Positions 1 through 8,618 of a stretch of 64,000 nucleotides of DNA are shown piece after piece. The notes beneath the pieces were generated by a model that had not been told where the DNA came from, made no database searches, and saw only the letters and a program-made list of their open reading frames with translations. The position numbers were made by a program, and so were the translations under genes. Position 1 is the stretch's first letter; every line of letters begins with the position of its first letter. Source of the stretch: Paenibacillus dendritiformis (GTDB lineage: Bacteria; Bacillota; Bacilli; Paenibacillales; Paenibacillaceae); NCBI RefSeq assembly GCF_015845845.1, contig NZ_LDIG01000133.1:1-64000 (forward strand), read 5' to 3'.

Positions 1-1
1 G

Positions 2-160
2 CTCCTCCGGACGCAGCCCGGCCCGCTGCCGACCGTGCTGTTCTACGAACGCGAGCAGCAGCTTCTCGCGTTGAACGACTCGTACGCGCTCAAGCCTTCG
101 CCGGAGCTGTTCAAGCGCATCGAGGCGCTGTTCGGCGAAGGAAGCGTACGCGTAAAATAA
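2..160 (+). CDS. dnaE: DNA polymerase III alpha subunit, C-terminal end (partial)
   Basis: Only the last 52 codons are present, ending in TAA at 158-160; the 5' part lies before the window. The residues read as a C-terminal tail ([20 protein letters not shown] and onward, ending GSVRVK). The assignment rests partly on context: in B. subtilis dnaE sits a short distance upstream of accD-accA-pyk, and the same order follows here. The product would be the replicative polymerase catalytic subunit. With so little sequence, another protein cannot be excluded. Confidence 0.6.
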   Translation, partial: LLRTQPGPLPTVLFYEREQQLLALNDSYALKPSPELFKRIEALFGEGSVRVK

Positions 161-264
161 TGATAGAGCGGTGAACATTTCCCCGCCCTTCCGCATACAT
201 TTTAGATACGTCTCAAATGCAGGAGACAAGTCCGAACGGAGGACTGGGAAGGGAGGGGATCGCC

Positions 265-765
265 ATGCCGACCGATATGGCCGAGCAGTGGCTCAACCGG
301 CGGGGTGTCACCCTGGACAGCATCGCGGACATCGTGTATCAGCTTCAGTCGCCTTACAATGCGTCGCTGACGATGGACGCGTGCCTGGAGAGCGTGCGGA
401 CGGTAATCCGCAAGCGGGAAGTGCAGTATACGCTCATCACAGGCATTGCCCTGGATGAGCTGGCGGAGCAGAAGCGGCTGCCCGAGCCGCTGCAATCGAT
501 TATGGAGGCGGATGAATCCTTGTACGGCGTGGACGAGACGCTCGCGATGGGGATTACGAACGTATACGGCATGATTGGATTAACGAGCTTCGGCTATTTG
601 GACAAAGCGAAGAGCGGCGTCATCCGCGAACTCAACGATAACCGGGATCAGGTGCACGTCTTTCTTGACGATATCGTCGCCGGATTAGCGGCGGCGGCTT
701 CCGCCCGCATCGCTCACCGGAACCGGGACGCGCGCAGCTATAATCCGGCAGATGAGGCGTTGTAG
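265..765 (+). CDS. Phosphatidylglycerophosphatase A family protein (YutG-like)
   Basis: A 166-residue protein of the PgpA/YutG family, associated with dephosphorylation of phosphatidylglycerophosphate in phospholipid synthesis. Recognisable features are the N-terminal NRRGVTLDSIADIVYQLQ segment and the central GMIGLTSFGYLDKAKSGVI stretch that places this in the soluble YutG-type branch. I chose ATG 265 because GGAAGGGAGGGG precedes it at good distance; an upstream in-frame ATG at 217 has no good ribosome-binding site. It follows dnaE by about 100 bases and precedes an accD-accA operon, so it sits among lipid genes. Whether the soluble members are real phosphatases in this organism is not shown by the sequence. 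Confidence 0.75.
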   Translation: MPTDMAEQWLNRRGVTLDSIADIVYQLQSPYNASLTMDACLESVRTVIRKREVQYTLITGIALDELAEQKRLPEPLQSIMEADESLYGVDETLAMGITNVYGMIGLTSFGYLDKAKSGVIRELNDNRDQVHVFLDDIVAGLAAAASARIAHRNRDARSYNPADEAL

Positions 766-908
766 CTTGAGCGAATGCTCCGAAGACTCCCCTGACATAC
801 ATGACGGCGAACGATTACACCGGATTTGGTTGCGGTGAAAATGTCAATTATGTTATCATTATGGCATTATATGAGCCGTACTTGGGACGTTAGGGGGGTC
901 ATACGCGC

Positions 909-1097
909 ATGTGGACAGTCATCTACATCGCTCCGACTGCCAATTTAGCAGAGAAGATCCGGATCAGATTGACAGAGGAAGGATTTCTCGTTCAGGTTCG
1001 ACCTGTCCATCTCTCCAAACAACAATTTGAAATCCTGGTACCTTCCGGGGAAGTCGAGGAAGTTCAAGAGGTGCTCAATTCGATTTTGCATGCATGA
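909..1097 (+). CDS. Small conserved hypothetical protein upstream of accD
   Basis: A 62-residue protein with a G-rich ribosome-binding site (run of G at 892-897) before ATG 909. It has an alternating beta-alpha-beta pattern (VIYIAPTANLAEKI, then FLVQVRPV, then EILVPSGEVEEVQEVLNSIL), which resembles small ACT- or DUF2007-like folds seen in proteins encoded next to lipid synthesis genes. No catalytic motif is visible. It is followed by its own terminator-like hairpin, so it is probably a single-gene unit rather than part of the accDA operon. Function is unknown to me. Confidence 0.6.
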   Translation: MWTVIYIAPTANLAEKIRIRLTEEGFLVQVRPVHLSKQQFEILVPSGEVEEVQEVLNSILHA

Positions 1098-1099
1098 GA

Positions 1100-1145
1100 C
1101 GGCTGATGGATGAACGCTAGGTTGTTCAGACAGCCGATTTTTATT
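1100..1145 (+). terminator. Rho-independent terminator after the small ORF
   Basis: Outer stem CGGCTG (1100-1105) pairs with CAGCCG (1131-1136), inner TGAAC (1111-1115) with GTTCA (1124-1128), followed by ATTTTTATT. It separates the small gene from accD. Confidence 0.65.
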
Positions 1146-1222
1146 GCCTGCGGTTAGGACAATCTCCGGGGAGCCGCAACGCTGCTCCTTGCTGAGAAAT
1201 CACGCCTAAAGAGGTGTAACGG

Positions 1223-2104
1223 GTGTTTAAAGACTTATTTCAAAAGAAAAAGTACGCAACAGTACCTTCGCCGATAATGAACGATGATCGTCCTAAGCGT
1301 GAAATACCCGAAGGGTTGATGAACAAATGCCCGAAATGCGGCACGATTCAGTATCATAAAGAATTGCAAAAAAACCTGAAGGTATGCTCGGAGTGCAATC
1401 ATCATCTGCGATTGAATGCGTGGGAACGCATCGAAATGACCTTGGATGAAGGCCGTTTCTTTGAATATGACGCGGAAATGGATTCGGTCGACCCGCTTCA
1501 GTTCCCGGATTATATGGAGAAGCTGAATCTTCAAAAAGCAAAGACGGGTCTGAAAGAAGCTGTAGTTACCGGCGAAGGCACCATTGGCGGTTTTCCGGTT
1601 GTGGTTGCCGTCATGAGCTTTGAGTTCTTCACGGGAAGCATGGGTTCGGTCGTCGGCGAGAAGGTGACGCGCGCGATCGAGACGGCGCAGCAGAAGCAAT
1701 ATCCTCTGATCATCTTCTCCACCTCCGGGGGAGCGCGGATGCAGGAGAGCATCCTGAGCTTGATGCAGATGGCGAAGACGAGCGCGGCTCTGGCCAAGTT
1801 CCACGAGGCCGGCGGTTTGTACATTTCCGTCTTCACCGATCCGACGATGGGCGGCGTATCGGCCAGCTTCGCGATGCTTGGCGACATTATTCTCGCGGAG
1901 CCAGGCGCTAGAATCGGCTTTGCCGGGCGGATTGTCATCGAGCAGACGATTCGCCAGAAGCTGCCGGACGAGTTCCAGACGGCGGAATTTAACTTGAAGC
2001 ACGGACAGATCGATCTGGTCGTCCCGCGCAAGGACATGCGCCAAACATTGATCAAGCTGATTGATCTGCATACCGTGAAAGGAGAGGTGACGCATGGCGG
2101 GTGA
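1223..2104 (+). CDS. accD: Acetyl-CoA carboxylase carboxyltransferase subunit beta
   Basis: AccD forms, with AccA, the carboxyltransferase that moves CO2 from carboxybiotin to acetyl-CoA, giving malonyl-CoA for fatty acid synthesis in the cytoplasm. The 293-residue protein has the expected N-terminal zinc ribbon (cysteines at about 36, 39, 55 and 58: CPKC and CSEC) followed by a crotonase-like carboxyltransferase domain with SGGARMQES and [11 protein letters not shown]. The start is GTG 1223 with AAAGAGGTG upstream. Its 3' end overlaps accA by 11 bases, indicating translational coupling for a 1:1 complex. Length is normal for the family. Confidence 0.97.
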   Translation: MFKDLFQKKKYATVPSPIMNDDRPKREIPEGLMNKCPKCGTIQYHKELQKNLKVCSECNHHLRLNAWERIEMTLDEGRFFEYDAEMDSVDPLQFPDYMEKLNLQKAKTGLKEAVVTGEGTIGGFPVVVAVMSFEFFTGSMGSVVGEKVTRAIETAQQKQYPLIIFSTSGGARMQESILSLMQMAKTSAALAKFHEAGGLYISVFTDPTMGGVSASFAMLGDIILAEPGARIGFAGRIVIEQTIRQKLPDEFQTAEFNLKHGQIDLVVPRKDMRQTLIKLIDLHTVKGEVTHGG

Positions 2105-3074
2105 GCTTCCGTTCGAGCAGCCTTTGGTAGAGTTGAAGAAGAAAATTGACGAGCTTAAGCGGTTCGGCGAAGAAAAAAACATAGACTTTACTGAAGAGAT
2201 CGCCCGGTTGGAGCAGCGTTACGCCAAGCTGGCCGAGGACATTTACACCACGATTAGTCCGTCCCAGAAAATGCACTTGGCACGGCATCATCAACGTCCG
2301 ACCGCGCTTGATTTCATTCAGCATATTTTTACCGATTTCATCGAACTGCACGGCGACCGCCTGTTCGGCGACGATCTCGCGATCGTCGGCGGATTGGCGC
2401 GTCTGAACGGCATTCCCGTCACGGTCATCGGCCATCAGCGCGGGAAGGATACGAAGGACAATATTGCCCGCTTTTTCGGGAGCCCCCATCCGGAAGGCTT
2501 CCGCAAGGCGCTGCGCCTGATGCAGCAAGCGGACAAGTTCAAGCGCCCGATCATTACGTTCATCGACACGAAGGGCGCTTATCCGGGCAATACCGCGGAA
2601 GAGCGCGGTCAATCCGAGGCGATCGCCCGCAATCTGCGGGATATGATGCTGCTCCGCGTTCCGGTCATATGTGTCGTTATCGGCGAGGGCGGCAGCGGCG
2701 GAGCCTTGGCGTTGGGCGTGGGCAACCGTGTGCTGATGCTTGAAAATGCGATCTATTCCGCTATCTCCCCGAACGGGGCGGCCTCCATTCTGTGGAAGGA
2801 TGCATCGAAGGCCGATCAGGCGGCGGAAGCGATGAAGATTACGGCAGACGATCTGAAGGAAATGGACGTCATCGAGGAGATCATTCCCGAACCTCAGGGC
2901 GGGGCCCACAAAGACGTGGAGGCCGCTTCAGCCGAAGTCAAAGAAGCGCTTGTCCGCCATCTGTCAGAGCTGCTGGCGATGAGCGCCGAGGAACTGCGGG
3001 AGGACCGTTACGAGAAATTCCGCCGCATCGGGGTTTTTGAAGAACAAACCAAGGTCGGAAGTGCCGAATCATAA
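2094..3074 (+). CDS. accA: Acetyl-CoA carboxylase carboxyltransferase subunit alpha
   Basis: The partner subunit of AccD; together they make malonyl-CoA. The 326-residue protein shows the family landmarks: an N-terminal helical region ([12 protein letters not shown]), [31 protein letters not shown], the [11 protein letters not shown] loop, and the oxyanion-forming [15 protein letters not shown] segment. The ATG lies inside the end of accD behind GGAGAGGTG. In B. subtilis the next genes are pfkA and pyk; here pyk follows directly after a gap of about 145 bases, so pfkA is not in this position. Confidence 0.97.
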   Translation: MAGELPFEQPLVELKKKIDELKRFGEEKNIDFTEEIARLEQRYAKLAEDIYTTISPSQKMHLARHHQRPTALDFIQHIFTDFIELHGDRLFGDDLAIVGGLARLNGIPVTVIGHQRGKDTKDNIARFFGSPHPEGFRKALRLMQQADKFKRPIITFIDTKGAYPGNTAEERGQSEAIARNLRDMMLLRVPVICVVIGEGGSGGALALGVGNRVLMLENAIYSAISPNGAASILWKDASKADQAAEAMKITADDLKEMDVIEEIIPEPQGGAHKDVEAASAEVKEALVRHLSELLAMSAEELREDRYEKFRRIGVFEEQTKVGSAES

Positions 3075-3219
3075 AAACGGTATATGCTGGCAAAACTAAA
3101 TATTATGATAATCTTCATATACAAACTTGCCGATTTATAGTAAATTAGATAGATGAGAGCATACGCAAGATATGCAAAAGTAGACATAAAAAGAGAGCAC
3201 AACATTGGAGGAAACTCAT

Positions 3220-4653
3220 ATGCGTAAAACGAAAATTGTCTGTACGATCGGTCCTTCCAGCGAATCCTTGGAAAACATCAAGAAATTGATTATGGCCGGC
3301 ATGAACGTCGCCCGTCTGAACTTCTCGCACGGCGACTTCGAAGAGCACGGCAACCGCATCAAAAATATTCGCCAGGCTTGTGCCGAACTGAACAAGACAG
3401 TTGCTATCTTGCTCGATACCAAAGGCCCTGAAATCCGTACGGGAAAATTGGCCGTAGAGCCGATTGACCTCGTTCAGGACGAATATGTTACATTGACGAC
3501 GGAAGAAATTTTGGGAGACAAGGACCGCATCTCGGTTACATATAAAGAATTGCCGCAAGATGTGGAAGTCGGTTCGACGATTCTAATCGACGACGGTCTG
3601 ATCGGGCTGTCTGTCGTTGATATTCAAGGCACGGAGATCAAATGTAAAATCGTTAACGGCGGAACGATTAAGAGCAAAAAAGGCGTAAACGTTCCAGGCG
3701 TGAAGATTTCCCTGCCGGGCATTACGGAGAAAGACGCAAATGATATCCGCTTCGGGATTGAACAGGGTATCGATTTCATTGCGGCTTCTTTTGTGCGTAA
3801 AGCGAGCGACGTCATGGAGATCCGCAACCTGCTCGAAGAGAACAAGGCAGGCCATATCCAGATCATCTCGAAAATCGAGAACCAAGAAGGCGTGGACAAC
3901 CTCGACGAGATTCTGGAAGTGTCCGACGGCCTGATGGTTGCGCGCGGAGACCTCGGCGTCGAGATTCCGGCGGAAGAAGTGCCGCTCGTTCAGAAGCGAA
4001 TGATTGAGAAGTGCAACCTGGCCGGCAAGCCGGTCATTACCGCAACGCAAATGCTTGATTCCATGCAGCGCAACCCGCGTCCGACCCGCGCCGAAGCGAG
4101 CGACGTGGCGAACGCCATCTTCGATGGAACGGATGCAATCATGCTGTCCGGCGAGACGGCTGCAGGTAAATATCCGGTAGAGTCGGTGCTGACGATGTCC
4201 CGCATTGCGGAGAAGGCCGAGTCTGCGCTCGAATACCATGAGATTCTGGCGAAGCAAAGCTCGAAGCAGCAGGCTACCGTAACCGACGCTATCAGCCAAG
4301 CGGTAGCGAACTCTGCATTGGAGCTGGATGCGAAGGCGATTATCAGCTCTACGCAGACAGGCTATACGGCACGGATGGTATCCAAATACCGTCCGAAGGC
4401 GCCAATCATCGCCGTCACTCCATCGGAGCAAGTGATGCGCGGGCTGTGCCTGTCCTGGGGCGTCGTTACGGTCAAGAGCGAAGCGGCGAATTCGACAGAC
4501 GAAATGTTCGATGAAGCGGTTCGCGGCGGCGTGAAGACGGGGATCGTATCTGAAGGCGACCTCGTTGTCATTACTGCTGGCGTGCCTACCGGCTGCGCTG
4601 GTTCCACGAACTTGATCAAGATTAGCCAAATCGGTCAAAACCGCCTTTCTTAA
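3220..4653 (+). CDS. pyk: Pyruvate kinase
   Basis: Catalyses the last glycolytic step, phosphoenolpyruvate plus ADP to pyruvate plus ATP. I place the start at ATG 3220 ([16 protein letters not shown]) behind TTGGAGGAAA, giving 477 residues. Landmarks are [22 protein letters not shown], the lid (B) domain at about 70-170, the active-site helix [12 protein letters not shown] and the TAT-rich C-domain region [15 protein letters not shown]. The protein stops where the basic fold ends and lacks the extra C-terminal PEP-utiliser-like domain of the approximately 585-residue Bacillus enzymes. It follows accA and has its own terminator. Confidence 0.97.
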   Translation: MRKTKIVCTIGPSSESLENIKKLIMAGMNVARLNFSHGDFEEHGNRIKNIRQACAELNKTVAILLDTKGPEIRTGKLAVEPIDLVQDEYVTLTTEEILGDKDRISVTYKELPQDVEVGSTILIDDGLIGLSVVDIQGTEIKCKIVNGGTIKSKKGVNVPGVKISLPGITEKDANDIRFGIEQGIDFIAASFVRKASDVMEIRNLLEENKAGHIQIISKIENQEGVDNLDEILEVSDGLMVARGDLGVEIPAEEVPLVQKRMIEKCNLAGKPVITATQMLDSMQRNPRPTRAEASDVANAIFDGTDAIMLSGETAAGKYPVESVLTMSRIAEKAESALEYHEILAKQSSKQQATVTDAISQAVANSALELDAKAIISSTQTGYTARMVSKYRPKAPIIAVTPSEQVMRGLCLSWGVVTVKSEAANSTDEMFDEAVRGGVKTGIVSEGDLVVITAGVPTGCAGSTNLIKISQIGQNRLS

Positions 4654-4696
4654 TCGAAAGATTTTGACACGGATACACGATTCTATAAAAACAAGC

Positions 4697-4726
4697 AGAA
4701 GCAATGGTGCAACCGCCATTGCTTCT
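4697..4726 (+). terminator. Terminator after pyk
   Basis: Perfect 11-bp stem AGAAGCAATGG (4697-4707) with CCATTGCTTCT (4716-4726), 8-base loop, followed by a weakly T-rich GTTGCATTTG. It probably ends pyk transcription. Confidence 0.6.
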
Positions 4727-4776
4727 GTTGCATTTGTGAGCGGAGGCTCCATAGGATACAATAGGGGGGAATGGGA

Positions 4777-5256
4777 ATGAGCGATTCCAGAATCAGCCCG
4801 CAAGCTGCGTGGCATGGATTCCCGTTGCGCGTCCGATATCAGGAGACCGACCGGATGGACGTTGTCTTCCACGGCAATTACGTTACCTGGTTCGAGGTCG
4901 GCCGCACGGAATGGATTCGGGCCCAAGGTTTAACCTACCGTGAACTGGAAGCGCGGGGATTGCTGCTGCCGGTCGTTGATCTGCACCTGCATTTTATGCG
5001 TCCGGCAGTATACGACGACACGGTTGTCGTGTTCACGAAGCTCATCCAACGGACGGCTCTGCGCCTTACCTTCGCCTCCTGCATCTGCCGCGCAGGCGAG
5101 GGGGTTGCCGAAGCCGGCTGGTATGCCGAGCCGGAGGGGGAGCGCCTCGTCGAAGGCGAGACGACGCTGGCATGGCTGAACGCGGACTGGAGGCCGGCCC
5201 GGATTGAGCGGGAAGCGCCTGATGTATGGGAGCTGTTGAAGCAGGCATGCCCTTGA
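4777..5256 (+). CDS. Acyl-CoA thioesterase, YbgC/4-hydroxybenzoyl-CoA hotdog family
   Basis: A 159-residue single hotdog-fold protein. The signature VRYQETDRMDVVFHGNYVTWFEVGRTEWI carries the DxMxVVxHxxYxxWFExxR pattern of the YbgC/FadM acyl-CoA thioesterases, in which the aspartate in the first helix region is catalytic. It would release free acids from acyl-CoA; the natural substrate cannot be read from sequence. ATG 4777 is preferred to ATG 4771 because the AGGGGGGA site (4763-4770) is then at normal distance. It is followed after 160 bases by fxsA. Confidence 0.85.
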   Translation: MSDSRISPQAAWHGFPLRVRYQETDRMDVVFHGNYVTWFEVGRTEWIRAQGLTYRELEARGLLLPVVDLHLHFMRPAVYDDTVVVFTKLIQRTALRLTFASCICRAGEGVAEAGWYAEPEGERLVEGETTLAWLNADWRPARIEREAPDVWELLKQACP

Positions 5257-5419
5257 CGCTCCTTCCAAGGCTGCTCCGTATCGGCGGATGTTCGCGTCGC
5301 GGATCGGATGACCGCTCGGCCATCGGCGATGAGCAAGGGAAATAATGTGGCAAGCTGCGCTCGCGCAAGCCTAGGCTTCGTGGCGGCAGCATGAACTTCA
5401 GTGGGAAGGAGATGCGAGC

Positions 5420-5824
5420 ATGAACCCGATCATGATAGGCATACTTATCGTATTGACCTTAATTCCGGCCTTGGAGATCTACGGCTTCCTCCTCGTCAGC
5501 GGCTGGATAGGAGGGTGGAACACATTCCTCCTGATCCTCCTGACCAGTGTGATCGGCGCGATCATCGCGCGCTACGAGGCGGCCCAAGTATGGGGAGATG
5601 CCCAGAAGCAGCTTCAAGCGAGACAGGTTCCGGGACGGGCGGTCATTGACGGTCTCTGTATATTGGCGGGCGGCGTGCTGCTGCTGACCCCCGGGTTTTT
5701 CACGGATATATTGGGCTTCACGCTCGTGTTTCCGCTGACCCGGCCCCTATACAGGCATTACTTGCTTAAATGGATTGAAAAGAAAATGAAGGATGGCAGC
5801 TTCATCTACTATCGCCGATATTGA
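5420..5824 (+). CDS. fxsA: FxsA family membrane protein
   Basis: A 134-residue polytopic membrane protein of the FxsA family (B. subtilis YtzA), named for the E. coli protein that prevents F exclusion of phage T7 when overproduced; its normal cell role is unclear. Visible features are a first membrane segment (IGILIVLTLIPALEIYGFLL), a second around TFLLILLTSVIGAIIARY, a third around ILAGGVLLLTPGFFTDILGF with the conserved LxPGFxTD motif, and a basic tail (KWIEKKMKDG). The position pyk-fxsA-ytvI-citZ is shared with Bacillus. A perfect hairpin follows it. Confidence 0.92.
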   Translation: MNPIMIGILIVLTLIPALEIYGFLLVSGWIGGWNTFLLILLTSVIGAIIARYEAAQVWGDAQKQLQARQVPGRAVIDGLCILAGGVLLLTPGFFTDILGFTLVFPLTRPLYRHYLLKWIEKKMKDGSFIYYRRY

Positions 5825-5843
5825 TGAAGGTCTGCCTGAGCAG

Positions 5844-5880
5844 ACAACGACATGATGCGTGCATCATGTCGTTGTTCCGT
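5844..5880 (+). terminator. Terminator-like perfect hairpin after fxsA
   Basis: ACAACGACATGATGC (5844-5858) and its exact complement (5861-5875) form a 15-bp stem with minimal loop; TTCCGTTCC follows. The T tract is poor, but the position suits transcription ending before the convergent gene. Confidence 0.55.
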
Positions 5881-5895
5881 TCCGGCCGCACATGA

Positions 5896-6217
5896 GCGTT
5901 ACCCCCCATCGGTCAGGACAGGGAGGCGTGTATGAGCCCTTATGGACGATATCCCATAGTATCAGGTCAAGTGAGCATAGCATACCCTTATGGACGATAT
6001 CCCACTATGTCAGGACCCGTTGGCAAGTATGAGCGCCTTATATACGATATCCCATTCCGTCAGGGCGGATAAGTACGCATCAGCGACTTATATAAGCGTT
6101 ATCCCATTCTATCAGGACAGGTGAGCGCGAAGGGCAAGCGGCTTTACGCCCTACCTACCCAGTCTTTTTGGTTGGCAGGCTGCGTCCTCTGACTCGTTGG
6201 GATATTGGCTATAAGAG
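5896..6217. repeat. Intergenic repeat cluster A (CCTTAT...TATCCCA...TCAGG family)
   Basis: Four good forward copies of the core start near 5937, 5985, 6035 and 6086 (period 48-51). Each reads CTTAT, a few bases, CGATATCCCA or CGTTATCCCA, then six variable bases and TCAGG. A weaker partial copy is at 5896-5917. One copy in the opposite orientation lies at 6189-6217 (CTGACTCGTTGGGATATTGG, then CTATAAG). The stretch lies between two convergent genes, fxsA and the ClbS-like gene, and no convincing protein is encoded. The same family recurs near 31.1, 44.7 and 58.0 kb. Confidence 0.8.
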
Positions 6218-6255
6218 CTTCCCGATAGTACATTTCCATTCGACAAAGCCCACTT

Positions 6256-6357
6256 CACAAGAACAAGCACATTAGCACAAAAACAAACACTAGCACAGGG
6301 ACAGGCTCTAGTCACAAACTGGCACAGAAACAAGCTCTAGTCACAAGAAATATCTAG
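6256..6357. repeat. Degenerate 18-20 bp minisatellite (CACAnnnACAnnCnCTAGT)
   Basis: About five imperfect units beginning CACAAG, CACAAA, CACAGG, CACAGA and CACAAG and mostly ending in TTAG or CTAGT run head to tail, with one shortened unit (CACAAACTGG). Base composition is strongly A/C on this strand. It lies in the 650-base gap between fxsA and the ClbS-like gene, beside repeat cluster A, and shows no reading frame worth calling. Confidence 0.6.
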
Positions 6358-6470
6358 CGTACCCGACACTTTCCATCATAAGCCACTATGTGCGAAGGCT
6401 TGGCGGGGCGCATTCCCTCCCTTCCAGGTTCCAGGAGCTATATCGACGGGGCAGACACACACATGTTGAA

Positions 6471-6992
6471 CTATGCTTGTCCCTGAAGTTTTTTCCATTT
6501 CCTGATCTTGGTCCGGAATGTTTTGAAGGGAGCGGCGGAATTGATGTGGATCCACCGGGCCATGGGCCAGTTCGGCTTGTCCCCGGTCCATTTGCGGACA
6601 GATTGTATGAACAGCTCTTCCTCGCTCAAGCTGTCGATCCAGTCCAGCCACTCGCGTTCGGTGTGCCGGAACAACTCCCGGAGCTCGGTCAAGGAATGAT
6701 CGGCGTAAGCAGCGTAGAACGATTGGTACAGAGGGCCGAGCTGGTTCCATTTATAACCCGGCGCCGGCATGATAACGGGTTTACCTGCCAGCTCATCTTT
6801 GTCCCAGCCCATAACAAGGTTCAGCCAACCGAGCTGGTAGGCAATGACTTCGGCGGGAGTTCGATCGGCTTCCGGAACTCTGCAGTCCTTTTGATTATCG
6901 TCAATCCCATCGAACTCGCCATCCAGCAGCAGATAAGCGGCATGAATGGCTTCCTTTAGTTCTTTTTTTGAGGCGTATTCGTAGCTTGCCAT
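6471..6992 (-). CDS. ClbS/DfsB family four-helix bundle protein
   Basis: A 173-residue protein of the ClbS/DfsB (DUF1706) family, DinB-like four-helix bundles. The founding member ClbS protects E. coli from its own genotoxin colibactin, but most family members are uncharacterised. Landmarks are the N-terminal KKELKEAIHAAYLLLDGEFD, RTPAEVIAYQLGWLNLVMGWDKDEL and the tail WPMARWIHINSAAPFKTFRTKIRKWKK. AAGGAGCGCCGCC precedes ATG 6992. No colibactin-like biosynthesis genes are nearby, so a self-immunity role is not supported by context. Confidence 0.85.
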   Translation of the reverse strand: MASYEYASKKELKEAIHAAYLLLDGEFDGIDDNQKDCRVPEADRTPAEVIAYQLGWLNLVMGWDKDELAGKPVIMPAPGYKWNQLGPLYQSFYAAYADHSLTELRELFRHTEREWLDWIDSLSEEELFIQSVRKWTGDKPNWPMARWIHINSAAPFKTFRTKIRKWKKLQGQA

Positions 6993-7134
6993 GGCGGCGC
7001 TCCTTTTCAGGTTTTCTTTTTATTCTACTAGATCGAACCTGACAGCCCTATGTCATATTTTGAATAGTCCCCGCAGCAATAATAGATAACTATACGTCGA
7101 TATCACGGGACCGAAGCTCCAGGAACGGAAAAAT

Positions 7135-7154
7135 GAGGAGGATTTCTCCCCCTC
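7135..7154 (-). terminator. Terminator after ytvI
   Basis: Read on the minus strand, GAGGGGGA pairs with TCCTCCTC (7147-7154 and 7135-7142 on the plus strand) around a four-base GAAA loop, followed by ATTTTTCC. Confidence 0.5.
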
Positions 7155-7186
7155 TCGCGGGTGTGCGCCATTCTTGCCACGGCTTC

Positions 7187-8302
7187 TCAATGCCTTCCGG
7201 CCATGATGTAGTTGCGCAAGTCCGTGAAGATTCCGGCCCGGTGCAGCGCGGCGATGATAACGACGGCGACGGGCCCGGCGATCAGTCCGAGCACGCCGAG
7301 CAGCTTGAGACCGGCAAAGGTGGCCATAAGCATGATAAGCGGATCGAGCCCAAGGCTGGAGGCGAGCACTTTCGGTTCCATCACCTGGCGGGCGACGAGG
7401 ACAATCGCATAGAGGACGGCAAGTCCAATGCCGAAGGAGGTATTCCCGATCGCGAAGCTGTATATTATCCAAGGCACCATGACCGCTCCGACGCCCAGGT
7501 AAGGGAGAAGGTCGACGAGTCCGACCAGCAGCCCGATCGTGATCGCGTAGTCGACTCGGAGCAGAATAAGGCCGATCGTAACGAAGACCATCGTCATGGA
7601 GATGAGCAGGAACTGAGCCCGGCAGTAGCCGAACAGGGCCCCCTTCAGATCATGCCAGATGGTGCCGGCCGGCGTCCGAAGCGGCTCCTGCACCCAGGAG
7701 AGCACCACGCGCCGCCAACGCAGCCAATCCTTGCTGATGAAAAAGGCGGCAAGCAGGACAACGATTGCGATGGTCGCGACGTTAGGCAGGCTGGTCAGCA
7801 GCCGGACGATGCCGTCCAGGAAGAGCGTAATCAGATTCGTAATCGCGGTTGTTACGGTCTGCGCGGTATCGGCCAGATTGCGGTTGATCGAATCCTGGAC
7901 ATTGGGATTGTCTTTGTAGAGCGAGCTGATCAAGTGGATGAACTGCTGCACCTCCCCGCTGTCGAAAAAACGGATGAACAGTTCCCGCCATTGGTTGAGC
8001 GTATAATCCATCGTTAACGATACCGTATATATTTCCTTGACGATGCGCGTAATGACGGCGGCCGCAATCGTCATCATTCCGAGCAGGAACAGCAGCAGCG
8101 ACACCGTGACGCTGAGCCAGCGGGGAAAGCGGAGCGATTCGCTCATCCAATCGACGATCGGGTTCAGGAGGAGCGCGATCAGCCATGCGATCAAGAACGG
8201 GTACATCACGGGCAAGAGAACGTAGCAAGCAGCACAGACAAGGATGGATCCTCCCAGGACAAGGCTTCCTCTCCACAGCCGTTTCAACAGTATGTGATTC
8301 AT
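7187..8302 (-). CDS. ytvI: Sporulation membrane protein YtvI (AI-2E transporter superfamily)
   Basis: A 371-residue polytopic protein with the AI-2E/PerM-family layout: paired N-terminal membrane segments (LVCAACYVLLPVMYPFLIAW), a central soluble region from about 95 to 150, and a C-terminal bundle with RQVMEPKVLASSLGLDPL, the family signature. B. subtilis YtvI is annotated as a sporulation membrane protein whose transported compound is unknown. It is divergent from citZ, 316 bases away; the neighbourhood fxsA-ytvI-citZ matches Bacillus although orientation differs. A second member is encoded at 16543-17679. Confidence 0.88.
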   Translation of the reverse strand: MNHILLKRLWRGSLVLGGSILVCAACYVLLPVMYPFLIAWLIALLLNPIVDWMSESLRFPRWLSVTVSLLLFLLGMMTIAAAVITRIVKEIYTVSLTMDYTLNQWRELFIRFFDSGEVQQFIHLISSLYKDNPNVQDSINRNLADTAQTVTTAITNLITLFLDGIVRLLTSLPNVATIAIVVLLAAFFISKDWLRWRRVVLSWVQEPLRTPAGTIWHDLKGALFGYCRAQFLLISMTMVFVTIGLILLRVDYAITIGLLVGLVDLLPYLGVGAVMVPWIIYSFAIGNTSFGIGLAVLYAIVLVARQVMEPKVLASSLGLDPLIMLMATFAGLKLLGVLGLIAGPVAVVIIAALHRAGIFTDLRNYIMAGRH

Positions 8303-8424
8303 TTTCCCGTCTCCTTTCCGGCTTGGGTGACCGGGATTCCTGCTTCCCGGATCCGAACGTGGGACAGACCTCTATATGTAATGCTATGCTTAAAATCACA
8401 AGACTTTCATTTTTATTTTCACAA

Positions 8425-8507
8425 AAAGCATTTATAGACGTGATAAAGCATTTCTATCCACATTCTGTAATGAAACCGTTCACAGTTCCGACAAAATCCT
8501 TTATGAT
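8425..8507 (+). promoter_or_regulatory. citZ promoter with candidate upstream operator
   Basis: A sigma-A-like promoter is visible: TTCACA (8479-8484), 17 bases, TATGAT (8502-8507). Just upstream, AAAGCATTTATA and AAAGCATTTCTA form a direct repeat about 20 bases apart, enclosing TTAT (8432-8435), seven bases, ATAA (8443-8446). B. subtilis citZ is controlled by CcpC through ATAA-N7-TTAT elements; the element here has the half sites in the opposite order, so I call it only a candidate operator. The rest of the 316-base gap shows nothing else. Confidence 0.4.
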
Positions 8508-8618
8508 TTAAAGTAGAAAGAACCTGCCTATTTCCAAATAGTCAGGGAACATCAGGATTGGCAGAGAAAAGGGAAGCTGGGATTGATATAGGTTAGTAAT
8601 GCAAAGGAGAGAGGACAG

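Noticed and set aside
1235-2182. Long open frames antisense to accD, pyk, icd, fumarase, phoR and polA
   Set aside because: All are shadows of well-conserved genes on the other strand in GC-rich DNA; their products have biased Arg/His/Leu composition and no family resemblance.
6471-6992. ClbS-like gene as part of a genotoxin cluster
   Set aside because: No polyketide or peptide synthetase genes lie in the window; the family is widespread outside such clusters.
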